Below are positions 23,001 to 33,790 of a stretch of 64,000 bases of DNA, one piece after another. The stretch's first letter is position 1. Every line of letters begins with the position of its first letter. A program made the translations under genes and the position numbers. This DNA is from Micromussa lordhowensis (taxonomy: Eukaryota > Cnidaria > Anthozoa > Scleractinia > Lobophylliidae), in the NCBI GenBank assembly GCA_964020085.1, contig OZ026601.1, positions 4,855,335-4,919,334 of the forward strand, given 5' to 3'. Below the pieces are notes generated by a model that had not been told where the DNA came from, did no database searches, and saw nothing but the letters and a program-made list of their open reading frames with translations.

Positions 23001-26000
23001 GGGAGTATGTGCAGCGGAGGTTAGACACTCCCTGCTGTCGAGTGTTTGCACCCTGCTTCTTCTCTTTAGCCTGTCGGTGCAGCAGAGCTTCGATGCCTGG
23101 ACACCCATGCTGAGGTTTGCGACCAAGGAGCTGTGTGGGTGTCAAATTGCACTCTCCTATGGCGATCAAACAACACAAAGCTTATTGGTAAATGAAATTC
23201 AGTTTGTTATGAGCATGGGCATACAAACAAACAATTCTTTGCCCCTTGGGGATGTCCTAGTCCACACATGACATTTTACACACTGCCTAGTCTTCTACAG
23301 ACCCATTATTTCAGTTGTCAGACAATGCTTCTCTACACTAACAGCTACTTAAACCTAAACCTCATTCTATTCCTTTTGTTTGACCTCAGCCACTTTGACG
23401 CCTATAAGGAAAAAGTACATGTAGCACTTGCTGGATCATAGATCGCAAGTAGACACTTCTGATTCTGGGGTCATGATAAGAAGTGACTTTTGATTGGTGT
23501 GATACATGAATTTTAACAAACAGTGACTGGCTCACAAACAGCATTGTGAACAAAGCCTCCTTGTTCTTGGCCGGGGAAAGTATTTGTACGTTTTAGCAGC
23601 CGCTAGTGAGGAAAAGCATTGTATAACAAGACTGAACAGCACCAGGGTAATAAGCGAAGTTCGTATTTGTTTACCTGTTTCCTCCACTTCCTCAGCTTGA
23701 ATTGCTTGACAGTATTTTCTTCTTCTCTCTTTCAGCACATGCTGTAATCTCTTGAACTGCGTGATGTAGAGTGATCGCAGTCTGATCATCTTATCACGAC
23801 ACATCCTGGTAGCTTCCTCCACTGTCCACACACCAGCGTGCCTAAGAAGAAAAGTGTTCAAAGTTAAGTACATACATGTATTAACAAAGTGCTTAGTGCA
23901 TATTTGTAGTTACACACACTGGGCATCTCATTGTAAGTTCACTTAGGGAGGTGCAGTGGCCTCATGGTTCGTGCGCTTGACTCCAGAGTGAGCCCTCCGG
24001 GTTCGAGCCCTGGCCTGGGACATTGCGTTGTGTTCTTGGGCAAGACACTTTACTCTCACGGTGCCTCTCTCCACCCAGTTGCATAAATGGGTACCGGTGA
24101 ATTCAATGCTGTGGGTAACCCTGCGATGGACTAGCATCCCATCCAGGGGGAGTAGAAATATTCCTAGTCACTTCATGCTACTGAAACCGGGATAAGCTCC
24201 AGCCTAATGAGCCACTTGGCTCGTATGCAGACTTTACCTTACCTTACTTTGGAGAAAACAATTCTTTTTTCAATGCTTCAGGCTATAAACATTTTAGCTA
24301 CAAGTGACTTGGATCCAAACAAATGTTTCTATAGGGGGCCGTGGACTTAGTTTAAAATGTCTTATATAAGGCTGGTTTCCTTACTGGAAGGTAAAAATTT
24401 ACACTGAGCTCCATACAAGGAGCTGCCTCATTGAAATGCACTGTTCTTAGACTGTTCTTCATGTACACCTGGTTAACAATGTTGAATCATAATTCAGGGT
24501 GAAGGGGCATACACTCACTTCAGGGGATCTTCCTCTTCGCTGTCAACAGAATCTGCATCACTGTCTATATCCCCATGCCAGGCACTGTCCACCTTGAGGT
24601 AATCATCTCCACTACCACCATCCTCATCTAAACCAAATTGTTTGCGATAATAAAAAGTTACACTCAATACAGAATTGCAACACTCAATACAATGAATCAA
24701 TGATGCTAAACATTCTGTGTTTGAGAGAAGAATTCAGTCTTCAAAATGTAAGGCCAAAGACCAGTGTGTACACTGGTCTTGTGCCAGTAATGTACACAAA
24801 TACAAATACAATACCAGGTATGCATCAAAACAAAACCTTTACGTAAAAAAAGTGCAAACTAATACGGGAAAACAAACAATCGGATATGCTGCATGTATTA
24901 TCTGGGACAAAGTTCCCTTAAATCTTAAAGAACCAAGTATATACCAATTCTCAAAACAACTGAAACCTTATTTACATGTACTGTCAGAACAGCATAATTA
25001 AACACAACCTAAGCATGTACTCTTTCGTTCTTATTACATTGTACACTTGAAGACGCTCGATTGCTTTAATTTTGGAGCCGATATTAAACGTTGGGTGAAT
25101 ACTTTCTATTCGAACATAGAAAGCACGGTAATCAACAATGGCTTTAGAACGAACTGGTTTAAACCGTCTAAAGGTGTCCGCCAGGGCTGCCCTCTCTCTC
25201 CTTATCTGTTTATTCTCTCGTCCGAAATCCTCTCAAATAAAATTCGGCAAGACCCCAGCATAAAAGGTATCAAGATCTATGAAAATGAAATTAAGCTTTC
25301 ACAATTTGCAGATGATACCACTCTCTTTAACGCTGACTTAGCATCACTAGAAAGGGCACTAAAAATAATTGATGATTTTGGGAGAATAGCTGGTCTTTCC
25401 TTAAATGTTAAAAAAACAAAGGCTATTTGGCTGGGGAAATGGGCAAATAATAAAAATAAACCCCTAAACCTGAAATGGCTCCATAGCCCAGTGAAAATAT
25501 TAGGAATTCACTTCTCATACGATGAAAAAAGAAATAATGAGCTTAACTTCATGCAAAAGGTCCAAAGATTACAAACAAAGCTCGATATGTGGGGTGCAAG
25601 AGACTTGACAATATTCGGAAGAGCTATGATACTAAAAACCCTGGGATTATCGCAACTTGTCTATTCTGCTTCAAACCTAGTGGTTCCTCAGGGAATTGCG
25701 GAGACAGTGAAAACTAAATCTTTTAAATTTCTCTGGCGAAATAAAAAAGATAAAATAAAAAGATCTGGTCTTTATCAAGAACCAAATAGGGGCGGAATCC
25801 GTGTGACTGATCCCAACATAATGTTCAAGGCTTTAAAGCTAGCATGGATCCCTAGAATCCTGGCCTCTGACAAAAGGAATTGGTGCACCATACCTAACCA
25901 CTTTCTCAAGAAAATGGGAGGACTGAACTTTCTTTTAAGATGCAACTATGATGCGTTTTTTTTCAACGACCTTCCGACCTTTTACAAAAGAATTCTTGAT

Positions 26001-27390
26001 AGTTTTAATGAATTAAAAACTCTTTATAATTACTACCAAAAACAAGATATAGTTTTGTTCAACAACAAAGAAATACTTGTGGGCGGCAAACCGATTTTTT
26101 TTAGTAAATGGTTTAAAAAGGGAATTATTTCAATTAAAGACCTACTTACTGAAAGCGGCAACTTCTTGACATTCCAGGAATTCTCACTCAAATACTCATG
26201 CCAAACTAATTTTCTCCAATATTATCAAGTGATAAGCGCCATCCCGAAGCACCTTCGTTCCATTGCCAAACAGACCGACGGCTTCAACAAACCTTTTTTC
26301 ACCAGCAATGATAACATCTTCCCTCTGGGCGAAACTGTACAAATTAATCTAGGTAAGGCCAAGTCAAGAGATTTTTATAAACTGCTTAATGCAAAAACTC
26401 ACAACGAGGACCATACGGGCCCTCTACGCTGGAGCCAAAATCTATCAATAAATAGCGATACTTGGGGCAAGATTTTCGAGTCTTTGAAAAACATCTGCAA
26501 GGAAACTAAGCTCAAAGAGTTTCAATTTAAACTCATCCATAGAATTATAGTAACAAACAAAGAACTGAACATTCAGATTTGGAATCAAGCCTGACGACAA
26601 ATGTCTGTACTGTGGAGATAAAGACTCCATCGAGCACACATTCATTGAATGCCCGTTCACTAAGACCTTTGAACAAAAGGTCATTCAATGGTTCAACCAA
26701 ACAAACCTATGTCAGATCCTCCCCACCACCGAGGAAGTCTTGTTTGGCATCTTTTCTAGCACTTGTGATGCACGAATAAAAAATTAATTTAACTACACCA
26801 CCTTAGCTATGCGCCAATACATATATGCAAACAAAACAAATAGCAAAACCATCTCCATTCACGAGTTTATCGACAAATTACTCGTTAAATATAACCTTGA
26901 AAATATTCATTAACAAGAATCACTCCAGGTAAATGTTTCTCCTCATCCCATGTCTATAATCTTTAAAATACTCACTGAGTATCGCCCAGTGGTTCACTCC
27001 TGATAAGTAGTCCAACGTAAACATGTGGTTAGTTGGTGATGCATATATATAGCTTTTCAGGACAGTATTTGTTCTTTGTTCATATAACTAGTCTCTTTTC
27101 TTCTTTTTGTTTTTGTAACAGTCGAGATCTAAAGGTCATATATTAAATTTATCATAAATAGGTTTTAGTAAACAATGTAATGGTGTTCGGAAAAGAAATA
27201 ACTAGATTGTATTGTCGTACTAGGAAACAAAAAGTAAAAATAAGTACTAGAGATTACTAGTGATTATACCAATCACTAAAGTGTTGTAATAAGTAGAGAG
27301 ATGTTAATGTAAGTAGCAGGTATGTGTAAGTATAATATTCGCTCTGTAAGTAGTGTAAGTGTTTCGAGTTGTAAATAAAATTGCTTAATT

Positions 27391-27421
<31 letters not shown>

Positions 27422-30400
27422 CATTGTACACTTAAAACTGCTTCTTTGAAAATAGTTTCTATCTCAATTATTTACAATTTTAAATTTGGAGAACTGCCTA
27501 GATTATCTTAGCTCCAGGCTTTACTAAGTATAAACAAAACAATGTTATCTTCTCTCTATCTATATCAGTGTCTGTATGTACAAGGCAAATAAAGGTGTGT
27601 TATGTTATCTTATTCTAGGTCTATGACTTTGCATGGCTTATAATTAAACGCAGTTGAGATCAAGTTTCTTGTAGTGTTGGCAATCCTATTATGGATTCCT
27701 TTCATCAGCAGTAGTGTTTGGCTACAAGAATTGCACAATTATTAAGAAGGCATGCTCAATAACAAAATGGTCTACACTGCCAAGTACTCTTATAAATTAC
27801 AGATGTTATTAGTTATAGCCAGTTCAAATCCACCCGGTGCTAATCTTTTACCACTAGTTCATTTCAAAATACTGCCAAAAAGATACAGAGAAACTAAACA
27901 AGAATGACAAAACACTTTTCCATTTCTGAGAAAAAATTACAAAGACTTCCCATCAGTGGAACTTTTGAGCAAACCTCTGCCTTCATAATGCCCTGCTTAA
28001 CACGCAGTTCCACAGATCACTTAGTATATCTTATGAGATATCATAGTAAGTACTTTCTACATAGGCAATAGGCCATTTCCGAATTACCTTTAGCCTATTT
28101 CTCAAAGCGAGTCTTGATGCCCATCCTTTCATATGAAAATGAGATTTCATTCACATGCAAATTAAACTCTTTTTCATATGAATGAAATCTGATTTTCATA
28201 TGAAAGGATGGGCACCAAGACTCGCTTTGAGAAAGAGGCTAAAGGTAATTCAGAAATGGCCTATTGCAGAAACATGAGAGGACTGGGAAAGAGTATGGTT
28301 GTTTTCCCTTTTTTGTTTTGAAAAAATAAGACATTAAAACGAACGATCAACTAAATTTGAGAGTCTTTACCAAGAATAGAAGTATTTAGACGAGGAAAAT
28401 GGCAAAATGGTAGCTCTTCAAATATCACCTACAATAGAGAGTTTGTATGGATTGGGTAGAGAAGCCACAAAATTGAAAGGATTTGTATGGAATTTTGCAA
28501 CTTTTGCAAGGCTCCCATTTGAACAATTTTCCACTGAAAACTCTTAAACTTGGCTGGGTGGCTTTTCATTCAGCAACATTTCAGTTGAAATGTTTAGATT
28601 TTCAATCTAATCAATATAACAAACTCATCCCAGTCCTCACAAATTTCTACATTTGGCTATGTATGACGTCTCACCTGTGGAGTGGCCATCTAGTTTATCA
28701 CTCCTCTGCGAATTTGCACTAGAGGTTCTCCTTCGTTTTCCTTTGTCGTCATCATAACCTCCTTCTACATCATCCTGATGTCTTCTTTTTCGTCTCTCTT
28801 CCACTGCTCGGCGCAGCTCTGCTTTGCGAGTATGAATGATGCAAAAGCTACAGATTTAAATGAGAGAATTTTAAAAAATTGTTGAAGAAAGAGCTATACA
28901 AAGAAAGACTTATTTTTATGGATCAGGACTTGATTCCCTTTCAATTGCTCTAGTGAGAATACAACATCACAGTTATAAAAGCCACATCAACCATACATGT
29001 AGTAGTTAGATTTTAAAGAAGGAGGAAAACAGGCGTACCTGGTGTATGCTCTCAAAGCAAGATGACAAAACTATAAAATGTGAACAAGCGAAAATCCTTC
29101 TTTATGCAAGATGCATAAAAAAGAAGGCAAGAAAAATAATTTGTTTCTTTCAGTTTTCCATCCTTAACCTTCGACAAAACACAAAACCTTTTGCCATGTC
29201 TGACCAAGTAACTAACTTTAGTAACATAGAAATGTTTAGAGGTTACATAATTCAACCAAAATGAGCAGAAAAAAGGTTGTGAATAAATGAGGAAATTGCA
29301 ACACAAATCTTGGAATAGTAAATGGTTTGAACCCAGGATCAGTAGTTTGTCTTATGTGACCATCCAGGTGAGTATAGTTCTGAAAAGAAGTGTTATTTGT
29401 GACCGACTTTTCAACAACCTGAGCGGAAGTCATCTTCAGAGTCAAGTGAGTGGTGTTTTTAGTCGGTCAAAGTCTCATGGTAAAATAAATCTTGACATCT
29501 TTGTTTGCTCCTTTGAAGTTTGCTACGCTTCATAACCATTTCTTTCTATTATCTATGTTCAGATCTAGAAGTAGTAACCACACACAAGTTAACAATGCCC
29601 AATTAAATAGGTTCCTGGTTGAATAAAGGTCTGAAATAATTGACTTTTTGTCTACAGAGCGGTGGTTTTTGTAATCACATTATCCAATGATATTCAGGTC
29701 GTCTATCACTTTCACCTGGCATTTTCTGGTGTCTTAAGACTAGACTTGTCTACATGTAGTTTGTTACCTTCTAATTTTATAAATTAAAGCTGCTATTTTC
29801 ATATTCATGAATCACATCATAATACTGTCAAAGAAGAAATATTTCGATGCTATCCAGTACAAATAGGAGGACAGATGAATAAAAATAACGACAATTTGTT
29901 TACTATTCACAATCGACACCGACGTACTGTAAGCCGTGTGTAGTAGAATTTCTTACCTTTTTGCCCTGTCAGGCAACTTTTGCGCAGGGTTAGGACACCT
30001 CTTTCCATTTGATTTGGCTACAAAGTCACACGGTTTGAAGGGACTGGCTTTGTCTTCCAAGATATGTTTGTGGCAAAAGTCAAAGCCCTTCAATATTTCC
30101 AAGTTACAAACTCGCTGCGAGTAAGCGCATAATTTGCGCGGGCGAACATCTGATTCTGTTTTAGCCTTGGCCACAGCACCTGAATCTTCGTTCTTGGATT
30201 TTTCCGTAACTATAATAAATTTAGAAAGAAATGAACTTCAGCTACGGAGAATTCCATGTAAACAATAACACCCACGAGTACTGTCTAAAACGTGTTATCT
30301 GGCTAGTCTCGAACGAGAAGTCGAAGACGAGGTCGACCTGAAGACGAGAGACTGATTTCTGCTTGTTTACACTATCACCACCATCAACTATTCCTAAAAT

Positions 30401-30752
30401 AAATAAAGGGGGTAAGTGTCTAATACACTGTGGTGCTGCGTCGATGAGGATTATAACAAGATAATTTGGTTTTAGCAACTGAGTTGATAATGAATTGGCC
30501 ACCGTAAAGAGATTCGAAAGCTGACGTTTCGAGCGTTAGTCCTTCGTCGAAGCGAATCGCTATTCGCATTAATCTCAATTCACATTATCAACTGAGTTGA
30601 TAAAACCAAATTATCGTATTCCTAAAATAAGTAACTATACATAGACTGAGTTATTTTCTTCATAAGCAACTGATGAGAAGCAAAACGTTGTGCAATCAAG
30701 CAAGTACAAAGCGAAGACACGTTTCGTTTCGTTTCAACTTACCTTCCGCCAT
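20059..30752 (-). CDS. KANSL2: KANSL2, NSL histone acetyltransferase complex subunit, eight exons
   Basis: KANSL2 is a scaffold of the nuclear NSL complex that carries the H4 acetyltransferase KAT8/MOF. Exons are 30752-30743 (ten coding bases, MAE plus one), 30209-29957, 28847-28675, 24627-24519, 23841-23675, 23096-22944, 22040-21851 and 21358-20059. Phases agree throughout, giving about 784 residues. A first Cys/His module (LCAYSQRVCN, CHKHILEDKASPFKPCDF, NGKRCPNPA, FCIIH), the block DSDADSVDSEEEDPLK, a helical segment (MIRLRSLYITQFKRLQHVLK), IEALLHRQAKEK and a second Cys/His module (CTEKVLPLTKHCM then QLLFQKC) follow the vertebrate order. The last exon adds about 430 Ser/Thr/Pro/Ala-rich residues, so the protein is much longer than human KANSL2 (about 490). 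A short segment between exons 5 and 6 of the vertebrate protein was not found. The long introns hold several mobile elements. Confidence 0.92.
22376..22498. repeat. Foldback MITE
   Basis: TTATTGACCAAGTGTGAGGT is inverted near the right end (CTTGACCGAACAAGCTTGGT then CAATAA). An inner stem pairs GTTTATGGACCGAGACGG with GAGGTCCATAAAC. It lies in KANSL2 intron 6. A degraded relative is visible near 40300-40400. Confidence 0.65.
22507..22650. repeat. Short inverted-repeat element
   Basis: TATATGGCT (22508) is inverted at 22641-22649, and the interior has the pair GGCAAGATG / CATCTTGCC plus a second CATCTTGCCCGCTCG copy. It abuts the previous foldback element. Confidence 0.4.
23944..24245 (+). 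mobile_element. tRNA-derived SINE, family A (copy 2)
   Basis: A full-length copy: the tRNA-like head with CCTCATGGTTCGTGCG and GGGTTCGAGCCCTGG, the body with CTTGGGCAAGACACTTTAC and CATCCCATCCAGGGGGAG, and the end GGCTCGTATGCAGACTTTAC. It lies in KANSL2 intron 4, antisense to the gene. Confidence 0.85.
24740..25035 (+). pseudogene. C-terminal relic of a non-LTR retrotransposon ORF (older element)
   Basis: The frame ending at 25001 reads KYKYNTRYASKQNLYVKKVQ, IGYAACIIWDKVP and SIYQFSKQLKPYL before its stop. The pattern Y-x-T-R ... W-x-x-x-P ... F-x-x-x-L-K is typical of the extreme C terminus of CR1/RTE/jockey-type reverse transcriptase ORFs. The 3' flank of the same element seems to continue after the younger LINE at 27434, to about 27620, where AATAAAGG and TGTTATGTTATCTTA occur. 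A second shorter copy of this tail is at 33113-33190. Confidence 0.6.
25049..26911 (+). pseudogene. Broken LINE ORF2 (reverse transcriptase to C-terminal zinc knuckle)
   Basis: The open part to 26594 carries reverse transcriptase motifs GVRQGCPLSPYLF and SQFADDTTLF (catalytic Asp pair intact), then GLSLNVKKTK and IFGRAMILKTLGLSQLVYS, which resemble L1/Tx1-type elements. Near 26578 the frame shifts: the coding sense resumes in another frame as DDKCLYCGDKDSIEHTFIEC, a CCHC-like knuckle, and meets a stop at about 26785 before further element-like sequence to about 26911. The element is therefore 5'-truncated, frameshifted and inactive. Confidence 0.85.
25049..27420 (+). mobile_element. 5'-truncated L1/Tx1-like LINE insertion with TSD and poly(A)
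   Basis: The insertion is bounded by an exact 13-bp target-site duplication, ACATTGTACACTT, at 25036-25048 and 27421-27433. It ends in an A-run at about 27393-27420. The 5' end falls inside the reverse transcriptase domain, the usual outcome of target-primed reverse transcription. It sits in KANSL2 intron 3, antisense to that gene, and separates the older LINE relic from its 3' flank. The 3' untranslated part is about 500 bases. Confidence 0.9.
28065..28267. mobile_element. Foldback MITE with about 80-bp arms
   Basis: GCAATAGGCCATTTC begins the element and is inverted at its end. The arms then share GAATTACCTTTAGCC, TTCTCAAAGCGAGTCTTG and GCCCATCCTTTCATATGAAA with few mismatches. The loop is about 30 bases. 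It lies in KANSL2 intron 3. Related ends with GACTCGTTTTG occur at 30840 and 33270. Confidence 0.8.
30460..30615. mobile_element. 156-bp MITE (GATAATTTGGTTTTA family), complete copy
   Basis: GATAATTTGGTTTTA (30460-30474) is inverted at 30601-30615. The arms extend through CAACTGAGTTGATAAT. The interior contains the conserved GAAAGCTGACGTTTCGAGCG. Partial copies at 30907-30998 and 33195-33250 carry the same interior block. It is in KANSL2 intron 1. Confidence 0.75.
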
Positions 30753-30773
30753 CTTGTTTTTCAGAACTCCTCC

Positions 30774-30792
30774 CGCAATGTATGCTGGGAAA
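30774..30792 (-). promoter_or_regulatory. ZNF143/THAP11-type promoter motif upstream of KANSL2
   Basis: On the minus strand the sequence TTTCCCAGCATACATTGCG lies about 22 bases upstream of the KANSL2 ATG. It fits the TCCCAGNATGCNTTGCG core of the ZNF143/THAP11 (SBS) element of many animal housekeeping promoters with one change. Its function here is inferred. Confidence 0.5.
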
Positions 30793-31004
30793 GGGAGGCA
30801 CACTGTTTTAATGGGGGTAGGGGATGGAAAAAAAAGATCCCTTGTGCCTCTGTTTCAAAACGAGTCTAAGTGCGAAACAACTAGAAGGGGGAACCATTTT
30901 CATATGATAATTTGGTTTTATCAACGTTGATAATGTGAATTGGCCACCGTAAAGAAATTCGAAAGCTGACGTTTCGAGCGTTAGCCCTTCGTCGAGCACC
31001 AGCC

Positions 31005-31037
<33 letters not shown>

Positions 31038-31217
31038 CTCTAGTGCGCACGCTATTCATTGGTCACGCGCGTGCCACGTCATTTTCAAGCGCGCGCACCG
31101 AGTCGAAAACTTAACAAAATATAGAGCTGATGACCTTTGCGTTAACTTGGTGTGCGAATATTTTTGTTGGAAGCTCGGTGACCCCCACTTTTTTTTCGGC
31201 AGATCACTTCCTTTTTT

Positions 31218-31247
31218 GCTCATGGATGTTACGTAACATCCATGAGC
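31218..31247. repeat. Perfect 30-bp palindrome
   Basis: GCTCATGGATGTTAC is followed directly by its exact complement GTAACATCCATGAGC, with no spacer. The centre TTACGTAA is a bZIP-type half-site pair. It lies within the TTAA-flanked element. Confidence 0.85.
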
Positions 31248-31274
31248 TTAGGAGGCAGTCGGATGGCACTCGAT

Positions 31275-31307
31275 CACTCACTCACTCACTCACTCACTCA
31301 CTCACTC
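31275..31307. repeat. (CACT)n microsatellite
   Basis: About eight uninterrupted CACT units lie inside the 1.9-kb TTAA-flanked element. Confidence 0.9.
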
Positions 31308-32204
31308 GATTCTGATTAATTTATTCATTAAACCGGATTAAATCGTTTCTCCCAACCCTCCCCTGCTTAGTATGGTTCTTTTCCTAGGCACTTCATGGTG
31401 TAGGTTCAGCAGGTTTTAGCGGGGTACTAGAAAGACGAATTTTTTGTCCGACAACATGGAGTTCGTACATATGGCGGCTAACGCGGCACGAAGATGATTT
31501 TTGGTTCAACTCGTGGAGTTGTAAAATTGAAATTTGTCAAGCTAAGCAGCAGTAGCTGTAACAAATGGACATGGAAAGACAAGAAGCATAGCGCTCGTCA
31601 AAAACCCATGTGTAAATTCATAAGGTCAAGGTGTTTTTTCATTAGACGTAAACAAAATTCTCCGATTACAAGTCACGCTAAACTCACGCTATGCAAAGAA
31701 TGTAATCAGATACTCTTTTTTTCGTATATTTGCTGAAGGGCAAGAGAGTCACGTTTCGCAGAAAATGTAAGTTTCGTGACCTGAAGGTTTTGCGTGATCC
31801 GTGAAGAACCTGAAATATTAACCGATATTCGTGATTTTACCACACAACTCTACGTGATTTTGAGACACAAGTTCTCCGAATAGTTACAGTGGTCTATCGA
31901 GAGTGCCTTAGCCATGCAATATGCAATACGGAGCCTTGATTTAGCCATTCGCGATTTTGCTTCCTACAAACACTGTTTTTAATGTAAGAACAGGTCCTTA
32001 CTTTCTTATTTTTGTAATTCGGGAAATCGAATTTTTTTTATCCGTGAACCGTGATCCTCTGTATTTTAGGTTCGTGAACCGTGCCAGAGACTGCCCTGTA
32101 CGACCCTCTTGATATCTAAAGCTTTTAATCGGACATTGTAAACAGACCACGAGAAGATCGATGGTAAATTGTTTTTTTGTTAGATTATTTTTTATCAGTG
32201 CTGG

Positions 32205-32245
32205 CCTGATGGGCCGCTTGGCACAGATGTAGACTTTGACTTCCA
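32205..32245 (+). mobile_element. Fragment of family A SINE 3' end
   Basis: GGCCTGATGGGCCGCTTGGC and CAGATGTAGACTTT match the last 40 bases of the family A SINE. The rest of the SINE is absent. It lies within the TTAA-flanked element. Confidence 0.4.
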
Positions 32246-33112
32246 CCATCTGAGTTTCTATTTGCAGAACGAGTGCTTTTGCCAAACGTTTCCCATGAAA
32301 ATCACTTGATTTTCATGCGAATGACCGTGCAGGTGACATATATTTTCATACCAATAGTTTCGCTCAAAGACTCGTTTTGCTACAGTGGCAAAAGTAAACT
32401 TGGCATTGGGCTATTCATCCATGAGCTGCTCAGAGAGCCTTTGATTAACTCTCTACATTATACTAAAAAACCAAAAAAATCTGTGTGTGGGAAGTTGTAA
32501 TTATTTGTCATACACTATAAAAAAAGGGTCGAATTGGTACATGGAGACAGGTGTGCGTGACTTAGAAGTTGTCTTTTTTAAGGCTAATTCTAGCAGATTT
32601 AATGACATATGTAGCAAAGATCTATCAATTAGGCCTATATAAGCCGTGTTAAACACTCATAGCTTAGAGATGATTCTTCAACTTAAATATATGCCGATAG
32701 TAATGAATCCGGCCAGAATCGCCTCGAATGACTGAGAATCGTAGAAATGCTATGGTCTGAGCTACGCTTTATCTTGAAAACGAGTTCGGTGACCCCCGAT
32801 TTTTTTTACGTTTTTTATCTAATCTTATCATTTTCTACCGTCAGTCAAAGTTTAAAAAAAATCTGTGTGTGGGAAGTTTTTGGGCGCGAACGTCCTTAAA
32901 GGAAACAAGCAAACTATCTAGCGAGACGAACCTCACCCCTTTCCCCCACATAATTTGTACGACATTTCTAAAAATGAACTTGCAACCACACTAACGAAAT
33001 GTTTGAAGTTTTGCTCTCAAAAAAGGATAATATTTTTTTATAAAATTCTGTAAATCAGCAGGTAAACCAAAGGTCCACATCAAGCTATATCAAGCTATTA
33101 CAGTTTGCTTAC

Positions 33113-33190
33113 AGAACTAAGCATATACCAATTCTCAAAACAACTAAAACCTTATTTACTGTCAGAACAGCATAATTAAACACAACCCAA
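33113..33190 (+). mobile_element. Second copy of the older LINE C-terminal tail
   Basis: The bases encode SIYQFSKQLKPYLLSEQHN then stop, nearly the same as the relic at 24935-25001 and the bases just past its stop (AACACAACC then AAGCAT). It lacks a six-base CATGTA that is present in the other copy. Confidence 0.65.
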
Positions 33191-33194
33191 GCAT

Positions 33195-33250
33195 ATCATC
33201 GGATTCGCTCCGACGAAGGACTAACGCTCGAAACGTCAGCTTTCGAATCA
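33195..33250 (-). mobile_element. Inverted partial copy of GATAATTTGG-family MITE
   Basis: On the minus strand it reads TTCGAAAGCTGACGTTTCGA then GCGTTAGTCCTTCGTCGGAG. This matches the interior of the complete copy at 30460. With the left arm at 30907-30998 it brackets the 2.2-kb nest between them. Confidence 0.65.
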
Positions 33251-33790
33251 TTTTCATATGAATGGTTTTGCACTGAGACTCGTTTTGACACGGAGGCAAA
33301 AGGGAACTATTGGAACGGTTTGTCCCACAGGAGCGGTAGGCGCATTAGAAATACAGAAACTAAACATGCGGGTTTTCCAACGTCCTCTTTTTTCTTTCTC
33401 TTCGCGGGACTCCCCGCAGGATCCAAGGACAAGCCTTTTGTTCTTAGTTCTTTTTTCATCATATCACATCAGATCTCAGGTTTATTTCACTGTCTGGCGC
33501 GCGTATGGCGTACGTATGTGTGTGGCAAACGCGCATGTGTGTGGTACCCGCGCGTGTGTGACACTTAAACGCGCTCGCTTGTGTGTGCACAACATGATCC
33601 GCGAACATGTAAAAATGCATTGTAACAAGAAAAATAGTATATTTCATATTTATTACCCTCCTGTCATCGTATGTTGCTCCTATGTATTCTTATGTAACCA
33701 TTGTATTCTGTATGAGTCCGTATGTTACTGGTATGTACTCGTATGTTACTCGTATGAGAGTTCAACAGCACTCATTTATTTCGATTTACT

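Larger units (their letters stand above)
31005..32899. mobile_element. 1.9-kb non-autonomous element with TTAA flanks and 15-bp TIRs
   Basis: The left end is TTAA followed by GGACGTTCGCGCCCA. The right end is TGGGCGCGAACGTCC followed by TTAA. TTAA target duplications are the signature of piggyBac-type insertion. No transposase-like frame is visible. The interior holds a CACT microsatellite, a 30-bp palindrome, two GGTGACCCCC blocks near opposite ends (31174 and 32786), and duplicated AAATCTGTGTGTGGGAAGTT blocks (near 32478 and 32860). It is nested inside another repeat. Confidence 0.7.
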
